Both the position numbers and the translations under genes were made by a program. Source: Arion vulgaris (lineage: Eukaryota; Mollusca; Gastropoda; Stylommatophora; Arionidae). From it: 64,000 nucleotides of DNA. The stretch is taken from contig CM036753.1 in assembly GCA_020796225.1 (NCBI GenBank), forward strand, positions 85,036,941 through 85,100,940, in the 5' to 3' direction. The notes under the pieces were generated by a model. It searched no databases and was not told the DNA's origin. It saw nothing but the letters and a program-made list of their open reading frames with translations. Positions 34,101 to 47,500 of the stretch are shown here, one piece after another. The number at the start of each line of letters is the position of its first letter. Position 1 is the first letter of the stretch.

Positions 34101-35340
34101 CCTACCCTTTCGTTAAAGTCACCAAGAATAATAAGCTTATCTGCTTTTGGGACTGATGCAATAACTGCGTGCAGTTCTTCGTAGAATTTATCTTTGACAT
34201 CTTCTGGGTTGGTCATAGTAGGTGCATATGCACTAATGATCTGATGCCTCTTGCCATACTGCAATGGAATCTTTACGGTCATTAGGCGGTCATTTAGACC
34301 CTTGGGAGACCCGGCCAGCTTTCCAATAAGTTCTGTCTTTATAGCGAAGCCCACCCCTGCTTCCCGTCTCTCTTCGGAACGTCTACCACTCCAGTAGAAT
34401 GTATAGCCTGCACCAACCTCACACATTTGGCCCTCGCCAGCGAGTCGAGTCTCGCTTAAGGCAGCTATGTCAATGTTGTATCTGGCTAATTCTCTTCCAA
34501 TCAGGGCAGTACGCCTTTCTGGTCTTTCTGTTTTGTCTCTGTCAAGCAGAGTGCGCACGTTCCATGCGCCTAAAATGAGTGGAAAGGATCTTGCCTTTCT
34601 TTTGTTTTCCTTTGTTTCGACCGCAGGAGTAGGGTACCCACCAGCCGCGGTAAGCTGGCTAGGTAGTGTTGGAACAGGCAATGTTTAGAGCACCTTTTCT
34701 AGCCCCTTCCTCATGCCATGGAGGTGAGCAGTGCTTTCCTAGAGAGGGCTGCTCAGCCGCTCAGGGGCTGCCGAATCCACTGCTGCTCCAATCAGTAGAA
34801 GACGACCATATGGCCTGAGCCGCCTGTGTGCAGGTCTGCGACTACGGCTGCCAGCGTACCCACGCCTGCCGCTTCGCCGCTCGCCCATCGCCACAGGACT
34901 TGGTGTGTGATGTATGTTTGATGGATGAATGAAATAGTGACTTGCGCGATGATTTGGTTTAAAGTGAGAAAGAGTTGCGCAGTTCGTCGATCTCACTCTC
35001 TCGCCCAATTCCTTCTGTGTCCAGTTTCAGGATAAAGTCGAGACGGCTGGAGAAGGATCTGGGTGCAGAGGATGACCAGGGCGTTCTACGTGCCTGGCCG
35101 TGCTCAATACGGTCCGCAGCGCGTTGCTGGCAGACGCCTTCTTGTCCGTTGAACCAGAGTATAGTTTCTTCCGCACATTCTGCCGAGTCCAGTCTTCGCA
35201 TGTAGGGTAGGCATACCCGGATTCACCGATTGGTTTAGTACCGGATCGGTTACCCGCGCCTGGTTTAGCCGGCATGTCACAGCAGTTGCCCGGGGGGTGG
35301 CCGCTGTCGCATGCTGACAGCTACTAGGAGCCATCGTAAA
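31200..35340 (-). mobile_element. RTE-like LINE, near full length, few frameshifts
   Basis: Minus-strand element. From its 5' side: a leader with open frames (35340-34690); an APE endonuclease (LGAWNVRTLLDRDKTE, AALSETRLAGEG, ISAYAPTM, ILGDFNERVG; 34620-33900); a linker and RT start (SCKAPGADSIPAEIYKEGG near 33080, [20 protein letters not shown] near 32910); the RT core ([47 protein letters not shown]; 32770-32090); RWAGHVARMPD near 31790; and a C-terminal zinc-finger-like [17 protein letters not shown] near 31450. Only about three frameshifts are visible (near 33910, 32870 and 31850). Clade is tentative: similar proteins are common in animal genomes as RTE/BovB-like ORFs. Confidence 0.85.
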
Positions 35341-35479
35341 TACGGCTATAGAGAATGCCGTGATTTAACCTGACCCACACAAAGCTAATTCTATAAACGG
35401 TTAAGCTTTTTCAAGTTCTTTGATAAAAGTCTACTATATTTTCATCATTGAAAGTAATTTTAACAATTTTAATTTCTTC

Positions 35480-35870
35480 TTCTGCGTTCTAACTACATTG
35501 GGATTTTGGATTCTCTAATAAAGGCAGCCGTCTGCCTCAGATAATCAGCCACGCCATACAGTTTGTCTTGGGCCATAGTGTCAGTGGGCCATCTCTTTCT
35601 TTTCAAGTCTTCATACTGTGGGCAGTTCTGTAGGATATAATTTCTATGATTTCTGCTTCCCCGTTTGTGCGACCTCTTCCCGCAGTAAAATTTGGCCACC
35701 CTCGTGATGGTAGGTCTGACATTCTTACTGCATGCCTAAATCTCCGATGCAGATTGGCGACCGTAGAATCCGTTATCCCATTCCTCATTGTGAGGGTCGT
35801 TGCACCATGTTATGCGCCTTACAGTCTGGTGCATCCGTTTTCTGCAAGCATTTGTTTCGGGTTCGCATTC
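35480..35870 (-). mobile_element. LINE 3' end, same family as 59010-59480
   Basis: The minus strand reads [20 protein letters not shown], then SDLPSRGWP and [20 protein letters not shown], and ends [16 protein letters not shown] with a CAGAAGAAGAA tail near 35485. The plus-strand copy at 59010-59480 shares these segments. Confidence 0.75.
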
Positions 35871-36289
35871 CCTAAATTAAAATTTCAGAATCTGTGCTGA
35901 AGAAAAGTTTCAAATAGACAAAATATGACGAAATGCAAATGGTCGCACGAACTATGCCACTGAACTATATAAATAGATTAGACGTCGCATTTGATTGACA
36001 TCAGTGCTGGCTTGTACGTGCAGACGCTGTTTCAAACAAACGCACTTACATACATCAAAGCTTAGACCTTGACCTTGACAAGTATAATATTAGCTTAGTT
36101 ACATTAATATACACTGAAATCATCAAAGTTCTGATATTAATGTCAACAAGACAACCTTACATTTTGAGATAGTACAAATTAAATTAAAAAGTAAATTTGA
36201 GTAAACTGTGATTCAAACTGGCTGGAACAACATTGCTAAACTTGTACGATTCCGATCAAACAAGGACGTATGACTTACTTGACTTATTA

Positions 36290-37325
36290 ACATCTGCTCC
36301 TCGTGGAGCATAGTTCCTCAACAGTTGCTCTCCTTTCCCGGTCTCTGGCTGGTTTAAACAAAGAACTATATACGCTGACTATAATTATATGTATGGCATT
36401 TTTCGTCTTTACAGACGGTCAATTGGCAAGTGTTTTACTGTGACAACTTCTGAGTTTTCGCTTTTCTCTCTTGTCGTTCAGCTCATACATAAGTTTTGTC
36501 TCTAAAGACTCTGCGCCCTTGCGCTATATTGCTTTCCACACAACTCTGTCATCAGCTAGTTTTTCCCATGTGCTGGGACCTATAGAAAAGATTTTCATTG
36601 AGGCTTTGCAGACATCTTTATATCTGAGCAGTGGCTGCCCTGGTGCCTCTTCCCCTCCGAAAGTTCACAGAACAACATTTGTTTGGGTATGCGACAAGTT
36701 TCCATTCTTCTCAAATGCCCCAACCATCTCAGTCGTCCACTGCTGAGCGTGCCCATGATGGAGGGCAGATTTGCACGTTACAGTAATTCAGAGTTGGTTA
36801 TCATGTCGTACCACCTGATGTTCATAATTTTGAGGAGACATCGAAGGTGAAAGATGTTAAATCTCCTCTCGTGTCTTGAGTAGGCTGTTCACGTTTCTGA
36901 GCCATATAGTAAAGAACTAACTACACAGGCTCGATATATTTGAATCGTTGCCTGCAGTGTTAGTTTTGTGTTGTCCCGCGCTCGCTTTGATAGTTTGCTG
37001 AATGTAGTAGCCTCACTCCATATACAAGTGTTGATTTCTTCATTAGGAGAAAGGTTGGCAGTGACCATGAGCCCAAGATAGCAACATTTTTGAACTGGTG
37101 TTTGATGATTGCCATTTAAAGTGATATTTGCTGTGTTACCTCCCTGACATAAAACAACTGTTTTGGTGATACTTATAGTCAGAGAAAATAGGTTGCATGC
37201 CTTGGCAAAATTACTGATTAGACATTGCAGTGTAGCCTCACTGTGGGTGACTAAGACAGCATCGTCAGCAAAAAGGAGGTTCTTGAGAAGAATTTCCGTC
37301 GTTTTTTGTCTTGGCTCTTGTCTTG
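36290..37325 (-). mobile_element. RTE-like LINE, 3' part
   Basis: The minus strand reads INTCIWSEATTFSKLSKRAR, YRACVVSSLLYGSET, then GRLRWLGHLRRMETCRIPKQ and LFCELSEGKR, the RT thumb and C-terminal region of the same broad LINE type as 31200-35340 but a different subfamily. Several stops. Confidence 0.7.
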
Positions 37326-37389
37326 ACTATAATTATCCATTAAGTGATTATAATTATCCATTACAAAAAGCATAAAATAGTAGATAGGT

Positions 37390-38672
37390 TCAGCAAGGTT
37401 ATTTTGAAAGCAGCCATAGAATCAATACCCAGATGGACAAGATTATAAACCTTTTAGAGCACAAGAACTAGAAGAGCAACTAACAGAAGCTAAAGGATAT
37501 AAACATGTAAATGATTTAAAAAAGGTGAATCTGCAACCCTAATTAAACTAAGAATATTAAGTCAAACAGGGTGTAGTCAGACATGAGCACTATGTTGGCA
37601 GCCAAAGAATAGTAAATCAATATAGAACTGGTGTCATTAGTCATCACATGCTGTGGGACAAAGTGATGAGGAGATCTGAGCACTTATGGACTAATTGGTT
37701 TGATGTGAGATGTTGATTTGCCAACTAAACTACATCAAGATTCCATCTATAGCACAGAAGTGTGGCCACAAAGAAGATTTCATTTAAATCAATTTGTAGA
37801 AGCAACGCAGGAACAAAGGAATCAAATAATCACTTTTCTGGAAAACGCACATCAAGGCCATTAGAAAAGAAGACCAGCAAAGAGACAATTACCACTGTCT
37901 AGATCAGCGTTTCCAAAAGTGGGCGGTACCGAAGCATTCTAGGGGGGCGATAGTGGGTTCAGAAGAATTTGGGGTGTTCAGGCGATTAGGGTCGATGACC
38001 CTTAAAGAAGAAATTAATAATAAATATTATAAAATAAATTATTTTCGTGATTTTGCGATTGAACAATCATTTTAAATGTGAATTCAGCATTTAAATTCAT
38101 CTTATGCCCATCTTACACGATCTATTTTTTCATCAATTTTCTATTTCATGTATATAATCATTTGAAAATTGACCATATTTGACAGAAATATATATCAATT
38201 TTCTATGTCAGAGAGAAAATAGAGCATGTGTTTTTTTTTTTATATATATATATATATATAAAATATGGGGAGGGGGCTTTGCAAACCGTTATATGTGGAG
38301 AGGGGCGCTACAAAGTTTATGTCGTCAAAGTGGGCCAGAAAAGTTTGGGAATCTATGGTCTAGATAGAGCAAGGCAGGTGATATTGTTTCGACTCAGAAC
38401 TTGACGCAACAGACTGAACAAACACTTACACAGGCTAAAACTAGTTCCATCACCCACATGTGCTTGTGGACAGACAGCTGAACTCCTGCAAGATTGTCAC
38501 CTGATGAATCGGCTGCGGAGGGAACACTGGCCAACAGAGACAGACATCAACACAAAGCTGTTTATAAGCTTTGATGAACTAACAAATAGAACAACATACA
38601 TCCAGAGAACCGGTCTCATTGTGTAGACATTGAACATCAGCGGAGGAGGAGAAGAAGAAGATCAATTCATGT
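37390..38672 (+). mobile_element. I/Jockey-type LINE 3' fragment with (GAA)n tail, interrupted by a MITE
   Basis: Broken LINE pieces to 37904, then after the MITE (37905-38357) the frame VILFRLRT...NRLNKHLHRLKL and CACGQTAELLQDCHL (38380-38500), a Cys/His C-terminus like that at 8490-8620. It ends GGAGGAGGAGAAGAAGAAGAT near 38661. The boundary at the 5' side is unclear; 37560-37720 may be another LINE. Confidence 0.6.
37905..38357. mobile_element. hAT-type MITE with 8-bp target-site duplication
   Basis: An 8-bp GTCTAGAT lies at 37897-37904 and 38358-38365. The ends are CAGCGTTTCCAAAAGTGGGC and, in reverse complement, CATAGATTCCCAAACTTTTC, imperfect inverted repeats of the CAG-G-TTCCCAAA-TTT type typical of hAT elements. 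The inside is AT-rich with a T run and about nine TA units (38230-38261). Non-coding, 453 bp. Confidence 0.75.
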
Positions 38673-38674
38673 CA

Positions 38675-38965
38675 ACTACTAGATTTCAAGAACTGGGATT
38701 GAAGATTGGAGTGGCCAGAAAAGAACAGAACAACAGGTATATGAGTATCAATCAAAATTGAACTGGTACGGTCAGTCGTTGGATGCTGTTGGAAATATTG
38801 CGAAGGAGATCAGAGCACCTATGGACATGTCCGGATTGCAATGAAGATATTCAAAACTGAAACCATCTATACCAGTTTCAAGATTGGCACAACATATCTG
38901 TACACCAGTTGTACCAGCTCCATGACAACCAAATAGCTATTGCAGACCTGTCCAACATACAAAAG
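38675..38965 (+). mobile_element. RNase H LINE 3' fragment
   Basis: Similar to the reverse complement of 52320-52570: TTGGAGTGGCCAGAAAAGAA, TCAGTCGTTGGATGCTGTTG, GAAATATTGCGAAGGAGATC and TCCGGATTGCAATGAAGATA have counterparts there in order. Frames are broken. Confidence 0.6.
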
Positions 38966-39724
38966 TGAATTAAGAAACACATGGCCATGTCTTGTTTTCC
39001 TTCTTGAAAAAAAACAAACTAAGGTAATGTTGGTAGTCTAGTGCTGGCTGCTACATTTATCAAAGTCATTAATATGGAAGTCTGAAAGCGAACGACCATG
39101 ATGACACTGGTCTATATTAGCTAATATAATTATATGTCTCCAAAATAGCTGAAATTAAGCAGAAAGATACATGTACTTTTGAATGAAATGAAGGAGACCA
39201 TACGTTTGAATTAACTTGTTATTGAAACATGAAAATCCCTCGTTTGAGAAAGGGCTAGACCAGTTTTGTTGAGCATTATACACTAAAGAATCATGAATAT
39301 CTTTAAGACAAGACACTATCATGCAAACAGCAAACATGAATTTTTAATGTACAGCACTGGATGTAAATTATGAAATGTAAAACCATGATGCAATAAATAA
39401 GAAACAAACACAAATTTGAGTCATTGATCTTTATTTTAGTTAGGACATGTTTTGGCATTCATTCAACAAGTAAGCAACGGGTTAATCCACCTGTGACAAA
39501 TAACAATATTTAAATTTGGACCAAGGATCTAACTGATAAATTATGTCTTCATAATTTCATCACACATTAAGTTGAACATGTGGCTTTACAAGTTTGCTTT
39601 TTATTGCATATAAAATTATTATAATTAACCAATGGCAACATATCTCACTTTTACTTCAGTTTACCCTTTTTATAGTTAACCAGTACAATTTCAACCCATT
39701 ATATCATTTGCAAATTTACAAATA

Positions 39725-40376
39725 TAATGAAGACACCTATGGCAAGTAATGCAGATATAACCCAGGAATCTAAAATGATAAAAATAACTGAGCAGTTCAC
39801 CTATTTAGGTAGCAATTTTGATTGCACAGGAAATGTTAAAAAAGAAATTATGATACGAATTGGCAAAGCAACATCAGCTTTTAAAAGTCTAAATAAAATA
39901 TGGAACTGCAAGTTATATAGTATTAAAACTAAATTACGAATGTTCAATTCAAATGTTGTATCAATCCTAACATTTGCCAGCAGAGTTGGAAAATGACTAA
40001 AGATATAGAAAGAAAGTTGAATGCATTTGAAAATAGATGTCTGCGAAAAATAATGAATATGAAATGAAACAAAATCAGGAGAAGTGATGGAATAAGAGAA
40101 ATATCTGGTCAACCACTAGTGACAACTGTTATAAGAAAGAGAAGATGGAGATATGTTGGACACACCTTGAGGAGAAATGATAAACGAATATCAAAGCAGG
40201 CATTGAAGGGGGATACAAAGGGTTCAAGAAAGAGAGGACGACCTAAGGAGACTCTGAAACGAACTTTGCTGAGAGAGGCAAGAAATATCAGTCTTAGTTC
40301 CATGGAGGAGATTGAGCGAGTTGCCTGGTATAGAGCTGTATGGAGAAATTGTGTGCAGGCCCTATGTAACGTATAA
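39725..40376 (+). mobile_element. LINE RT end and C-terminal fragment
   Basis: Reads ITEQFTYLGSNFDCTGNVKK at 39785 (RT thumb), then after stops VIRKRRWRYVGHTLRRNDKR, RKRGRPKETLKRTLLREA and AWYRAVWRNCVQALC (40119-40373), the classic C-terminal block. No EN or RT core. Confidence 0.78.
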
Positions 40377-40379
40377 TGG

Positions 40380-41350
40380 TACGAGAGGAATTATTACTAT
40401 TATTATATCATTTGCATCTATTGTAATTGCTGGATCATTTGAAAACTAATATTGCAACTGCCACTCCTTGTCTGAATAACCTACTACTGTCCAATGAAAC
40501 ACACTGACAAATGTTTCAAACATTAACACCTTCTTTTGTTAAATTTATCAACCATTGGGTCATTTGTAAGAAATATTTGTACTCAACCCCTTATGCTTAA
40601 TTATTTTTGATTTCTTCTGTACTTAGAAATATCCATTATTATAAATAAATTAGGGCACAAGTCAGCGCAGACGTCCTCCTCTAGACCAATCAAATCTGGC
40701 ACCATTCTGCAGTATAACTCAGCTGATGTGGTTTTATAAAGTTGGACTATGTTCCTAAAACCTTATCAATAACTGACTAGAATTACACAACACAATACTG
40801 CAGGGAAAACTCATGTTGCTATTTATAACTCATGTTGCTGTTATATCAGTGAAGGGGACTGCAACAAAATTGAATACATATGATGAATGATCAACGAAAT
40901 TAGATGTGCACCAGTTTTGATAATAGCCGTCCATTGCAAGCGATGATAACAACCTCAGACGTGTGCTGCTGTACCACTCTGGTGCACCAGTTTTACATTG
41001 AAACAAAAACTGATATTTCCAAGCCAAGATTTTTGTTAAGGATAGAAACAAATAAGAAAAGGATTAGAAGCTAACTAATAAGATCATTTATTCCTTTGGT
41101 GGAAATATTAGTATTCTTTACTACTGTATCCATGAGACTCTGACTCAGGTCTATTTTCGTTTACCATTCACCATTGCTGTTATATAATTGTCATCATAAA
41201 ACTACTTTAACACAAAACGTTTTTATTGACCCCACAGTATAAATTTGTTTTAAATCTATTTCATAATTATACACACCTACAAAGATTTTGGATGAGAGTG
41301 TATAATTAACAAAACAATATTTAAAAACAAAATGTAACAGTTTGATTAAC
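40380..41350. other. Intergenic stretch downstream of BCCIP, nothing recognised
   Basis: AT-rich, no repeat or coding match. It would hold the BCCIP 3' UTR and polyadenylation site, which I could not pinpoint. Confidence 0.5.
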
Positions 41351-41357
41351 AATTCAA

Positions 41358-41531
41358 CTATGCTGGTGAAATCTGTGTTTGCAGTTTTAAAATCATTTTA
41401 CTCAAAGACTTTGCATTGAATACCATGACAGCACGAAATGATTCAAAGTCACTATTCTTTTCTTGCCAGTTACCAGCTGATGGAGAGCCCATCATATCAG
41501 CAACAGAAAATGTATAGTTGAATTCAGATAT
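41358..41531 (-). CDS. BCCIP: BCCIP last exon
   Basis: 58 codons: ISEFNYTFSVADMMGSPSAG, then NWQEKNSDFESFRAVMVFNA and a short helical tail ending before TAG (41360-41358). The acceptor is TTCCTTAG. Confidence 0.88.
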   Translation of the reverse strand: MSEFNYTFSVADMMGSPSAGNWQEKNSDFESFRAVMVFNAKSLSKMILKLQTQISPA

Positions 41532-44500
41532 CTAAGGAAAATAAAATTATATGTATATATGAGTATCTTATGTCAAAAATGCTAGATAATGATAACTATA
41601 ATTATGAATTAAACACAAATTAAATTTTTTTTTTTTTTTCCGATCCAGAAGCACTTTAGCTTTTAGGCTCGGTACCATGAACATTGTAACCCTTCAGTTC
41701 GGTGCCAGGAACACCGTGAATCTAGAGAACCTGTGGCTTTTCTGCCAGCCGCGGAATTGAACCCGCACTCACAGAGGGCTATTCACCCGTAGTCCAACGC
41801 ACTACGAACACGCTGGGCAGGCGGGCATTACATGAGTTTAAAGACTGTATCTCCTTTAAGTTCTTTCAATAATTGAACATGTTAAATGATGATTAAGACA
41901 AAAAGACACACATAAGTGTTTTTTGAGCCAGCTTTTTTCATAACTCTGTACACAGATTAATGTTATAAATTTAATTCACATGAATAATAACACGACACCA
42001 AGCACAGTTGTTAACAAATTATTTTTCTTAATCATGTACAGAAAATATTGATTCTTTAAAATATGTGAATAAATCTGAACTACTTATTGGGCTAAGAACG
42101 TAACTACATCTTGTATGTTTCTTCTTGCCATTACTTGTTATTGTGTAAAAGTATTAGTGATAACAGCACTTCTTACTTCTTTAAAAAGTTGTTCCTCTGG
42201 ATTAAAAAAGAATAGTTGATTTTCGCTTTGCCCGTCTGCTTTTTTTCTGTACAATTTGCTGATCAGCACTAGGTGTGTAAAGTCAAATTTCTTATTTTTG
42301 CGGACTGCTTTCTCAATGTCAGACCTATCAACCAAAATTTATTATAGAAATTAAAAATTCATAACTAAATAATTTGGATCATTGTAACTAATTTAGTAGT
42401 AATTAAAGGATCATTGCACACAAAATCTATGGGAGAGAGTTTATTGCTACATTAAAATATGATACTAAACATATTAGTTACTGATTGCTTCATCAGTCTC
42501 TGGTCAAGTATAAAAGAAGAAGACATAAAAGTTGAGATGCAACATGCCTAAAAGTAAACAAGAGCAGAGGCAGGATTAAGTAGGAAGTAAATCATCCCAG
42601 CCACTATAAAAATTATGCACATTAATTCATCAGAACTGAACAAAAGACAAAAGTCTGCAAGAGCAGCACATTGAGAATTTAAAAAACAGTAAACATGACC
42701 TTATCAGCCAAGGTCTGAGTTTTGATTACTTGTGGTTGAGGTAATTGCTTATGGCAAAATTCCAGTATTCTCCATCTTTGAAACACTTTACCCAACGTCT
42801 TACTGTACTGACACCAACACACTGATAACCATTAGCGGCTTGCATACATCTGTGAATTTTAATTGCAGGAACATGATCCGCTATTAAGAATTCAATAACA
42901 TTGCACTGTTTGAACAGTAAGTCTGAACACTCCTCTATTTTGATGAGCACTGGGTGGGAAAATGTTAGCGTCTTTGTGTAAAAGATCAATAAAAGTGGAG
43001 GTGAGATGTCATGCAACTGTAGAGATTTGGATTTATCCAGTTATGTCTGATGTTACTAAAATATAACAGTGTAGGCATAGTTTTAAAGCCGCCCCCACAC
43101 ATACATTACTTACTTTAATGACTGATATGAAGGTAAAGCTACTTGTGAGGGGATGTTGACAAATCTTTCACTAATAATCAAACCGGTCTGTTTTGAAGGA
43201 TCACCTAATAGATTTGCCATTCGAGATGGCTCATTTTTGTAGTGTTCATGGCACATTGTGATAAGTAAATCACGGATTTGTTTTATGCAACACAAATTCT
43301 GAAATACAAAAACATAAGCAATATTGTGCTAATAAAATAAATTACTAATCTCATCTTCTAGTAACAGTTCTCCTTCTTCTTGTGGCATCTTGTAGGGTAA
43401 CAGCAAAATCACTCCATCCTGCTCGATCTGTGGCCATCATTTGCAGGAAGCCCCATAATTGTCATATTTCATGCATCTCCTCCACTGTTCTCCATTATAT
43501 TGTCTTTGGTCTGCCCCTCTTTCATCTTCCTACTGGGGTCCACTGCATGGCAATTCTGGTGATGGTCTCTAGATCACATCTGAGTACATGTCCTATCCAA
43601 CTCCAGCATTTAACTTTTATCACCATAAATTACGAACACAGGCGAACCGTGAATGTACCAAGTCATTCACCAAGACCACCGATCTGATATTAGTTTTTTT
43701 TAAATGCATTTCCTCCAAATTGCACTTATTGAGCAGTTCTTGGTTGCTGATGTTTAGTAATCTGTTACTTCACACAAAATTAGTAAGTGAAACAAATCTT
43801 CTTCTTCTTTCGTTGTTCTTTACTACCAATTTTAATGACTGTGATATGTTTGATCTTTGCCAAGAACTTGTATACGTTGCACATTGGTTTGGTAGGCCCC
43901 TAAACGCATAGACTTCTACACGTTTAGGACACATGCATCCGATTTCAGCCAAAAACAAATCTTGATGCCAAAGTAATCATGCCAAGTTTTCAGCATTCAG
44001 AATCTTAATATTTAGTTACTCTCAATGACAGTTTGGATAACATAATTAATTTGATAAAATGACACTTTATTACTCACTTATAATAGTAGCAGCCTTCATA
44101 ATCATGATAGGCTATAGGATGATATACATCTAAAGTGAGAAATGGTGTGTAATCCTATGTTGTCAATATCAAGATATTCCTTACAATCTCCTTCTTTGCA
44201 TTCGTTCTTTACGAACAATTTTAATCATTCTTTGTGATATGTTTGATCTTTGCCAAGAACGTGTACACGTTGCACATTGGTTTGGTAGGCCCCTAAATGT
44301 ATAGACTTCTATACGTTTAGGACATGTGCATCCAATTTCAACCAAACCTCCTTAGTCGTCTCATACGACATGCGTGGCATGGTAACAGTGGTTCTATTCT
44401 TTACACCCCAAATTTGGGCCCCTGTAACCACTGGGTGATTCCTTATAATGTTTTCTCCTGTCTGCTTGTTAAAATCTTAAAATCTCACCTTGGAGAGAAA

Positions 44501-47500
44501 GGGTTGTTTTTTTATTTCATTTCGTCCATGTGGTTATGGGGCCCACAAGAGAAGCAAAGAATAGTACCACTGCAACTTACAAGTCATGTCGTAAGAGGCA
44601 ACTGATGTAGGACCTAGGAAGCTACCCTAATAAATAAAAAGCATTGCAGAAATCGGATGTGCTGGCCTACTTGTATGCACATAACTGGCACAACGTACAA
44701 TCGCTCTTAGGCTCAGATCACATACAAACCACACAGAGTGGTTAACAAGTGGTTGATATGGAGTGTTTGAAGAAGAAGATCTCATCTAAAAAAGGAGAGA
44801 CATCTGCAACTAAGTAAACCATACCTTCTTAAGTTGTCTAATTTATTTATCTGGTGTTTCCTGTATCTAATAACATGGTTCTCTGGATTGGCAAGCATCT
44901 GATGCTAAAATACCAAACCCTCAGGATCTACTGGGGTTAAATTCTAGAATATTGTATCTTCTTCTTCTTTACGTTCGTTCTTTATGACCAATTTTAATCA
45001 CTCTTTGTGATATGTTTGATCTTTGCCAAGAACGTGTATATGTTGCACATTGGTTTGGTAGGCCCCTAAACGCATAGACTTCTCACGTTTAGGACACATG
45101 CATCCGATTTCAGCCAACCTCATCCTCTTACGACATGCGTGGCAGGTAACAGTGGTTCTATTCTTTACACCCCAACCTTGGGTGCCCGGTAACCACTCGG
45201 GTGATATTGTATCTGAAATTAGTAGCTGATATCTGACCTGGTTATCGGATATATTTATGACTGTGTTCACTGCAAAGACATTATCTTCGTCGTCATCACT
45301 TTCATCACTATCATCCTCACTGTCATCATCACTGTCATCTTCATGATCTTGCTGTAACATCAGAAATAGCATGATCATGCACTTTAATGTATTCAGTTGT
45401 GACATATATAATTCAGTTATCAATTTTATTATAATAATTTGCTTTGGCCAGCTGTAATTTCTATGAAATTTTTTTACCCTCTTTTTCCTGTGGGAAGTAA
45501 TGAGTCAGTTATATAAGTCAATAAGAAAATAGTTATTAATTACCACAATTTGTATGGGCCTCAATTATTATAATTAACTGATCAGGTTTCTTCTTTGAAC
45601 GCTCCATATCAACCACTTGTTAACCACTCTGTGTGATTTATATGTGATCTGAGCCAAAGAGCATTTGTACATTGTGCCAGTTATGTGCCTACAAGTAGGC
45701 CAGCACATCCGATTTCTGTGATGCTTTTTATTTACCAGGTTAGCTTCCTAGGTCCTACATTAGTTGCCTATTGTGTCATGCCTTGTAGGTCACAGTGGTA
45801 CTATTCTTTACTTCCCCTAGCAGGCCCTAGCACAACAAGGGCAATTGATTGGGTTTAATTTCCACATCAAAGGACAGCTGCAATGGATCGCAAAACTTTC
45901 GGTCCCTTGTCATGGTGGTGTATTCTGCCAAACTGATCTTAATGTCCATCTCTTAATGTTTACCTTCCAAATATATCATTATCTTCTTCTTGCATGCTTA
46001 CATTCAACATTTCCTTCAAGTTTGGATTTTAGCAGAATTTGCATTTTAAAGTATCCAAAATTTAAGATTTTTCTCGTTTTATCTCCATCAACAATTCCCT
46101 CTCATTTCTAACATTTTCAAGTAGTTTCTTTGCTACATCAATAACTAACTTATTCATCAGTAACACAAAATGATAGTTCGAGAGCACTGATACAGTATCT
46201 TTACTACCTTGAGAACACATCCAACAAAGTCCTGTGCAACAATAAGGTTTGAAAGCTCAGATACCTCCTCCTTTTTGAACTTTACAAACAGCTGGGAATA
46301 TATGACCATTTAACTAATAAACATTCAGCAAACATGACATATTCCAGTTTATTGTCTATAGCTAAAACAATGTTTAAAATGTATCATCATTAAATAGCTT
46401 GCCCTGAGCAGAATTTTGTTACCCTAGCAGTCCTTTTGAATTTTTGTCTCTCATATGCCAGATGTCTCACCTCTGCAGCTGTCATGCTCAAATCGTAAGT
46501 TACATCCTTAATCCATCTTCTCAGTTGTCTTCCTCTTCTCCTCTTGGCTGGGATGCTTTCTTCCATAATGGTCTTCTCCAACTCTTTATGTCTTTTTATA
46601 TGTCCAAAATACTTCAATTTTCCGATGCTGTCTACCACTGAATATGCTCTATCCATCCTGACAATCAGCAATACACAAATAAACAGACTGGCAAAAATAG
46701 AAAACAAAGCAATGCAAATTATTTTTCATGTGCACAAGGGACACCTGCCAACCAAGAGATACCTCCTGGGCTTTCCCACCATGGATAGCAGTCAAATTAT
46801 CTAGAGTAAGTGCTGACCTAAAAGTAAAGGCTGACATTCAGCACCCACTACATGAAGTGCTGATTATATTCAGAGGAAACAGATTGAAAAGAGGTAAATC
46901 ATGGGTGGGCCGTTCTGAAGCTGGTATGCAGATATCAATCTTGAAAACAGTGGGTAACAATACCTGTGGATTCAAACACCACCTTTTCATCCATATCTAT
47001 GGTTGATTCTGAGGTCTAAGCACAAATATATGAAAGATGGTGATGCTGTGGTGTACACAGACAACTCAGTGATTTGGGGTAAGCAAAGTGCTTGGGCGGT
47101 GAAGCGTAGTTGTTAGTGAACTCCCGCAAGGCTGGTTGTCTGGGTTCAACTCCGCAATGCGCGTGGAATTTTCCGACTACGACGGCTCTCAGGTCGACCC
47201 AGCCTCAACTGGGTACCAGACATGCTCTGGGAAAGTAAAGGCAGCCGGCGTGATGCTGACCACATCACCCATTGTGTGCCGATGGTCAATGAAAAATACA
47301 GGCCTAACACTGTATAGACCTATATACCACGAGGTATGAAAGGGTTCCTTTACTTTTTACTTTTAAAGTGCTTGGGCCTTCACAGCAAGCTCAGGAGCAT
47401 CCAAATTTCAGCAGAGCTTGGTATTCAGGTTCGCATCCTAGTCTGTGCTGTTTGCTGGACATGATTAATTTGTTCAGACACCCCTATCTGCTTTTGCTCT

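Noticed and set aside
39155..39337. 60-codon minus-strand frame as a gene
   Set aside because: No splice context, no family, and stops around it; probably chance.
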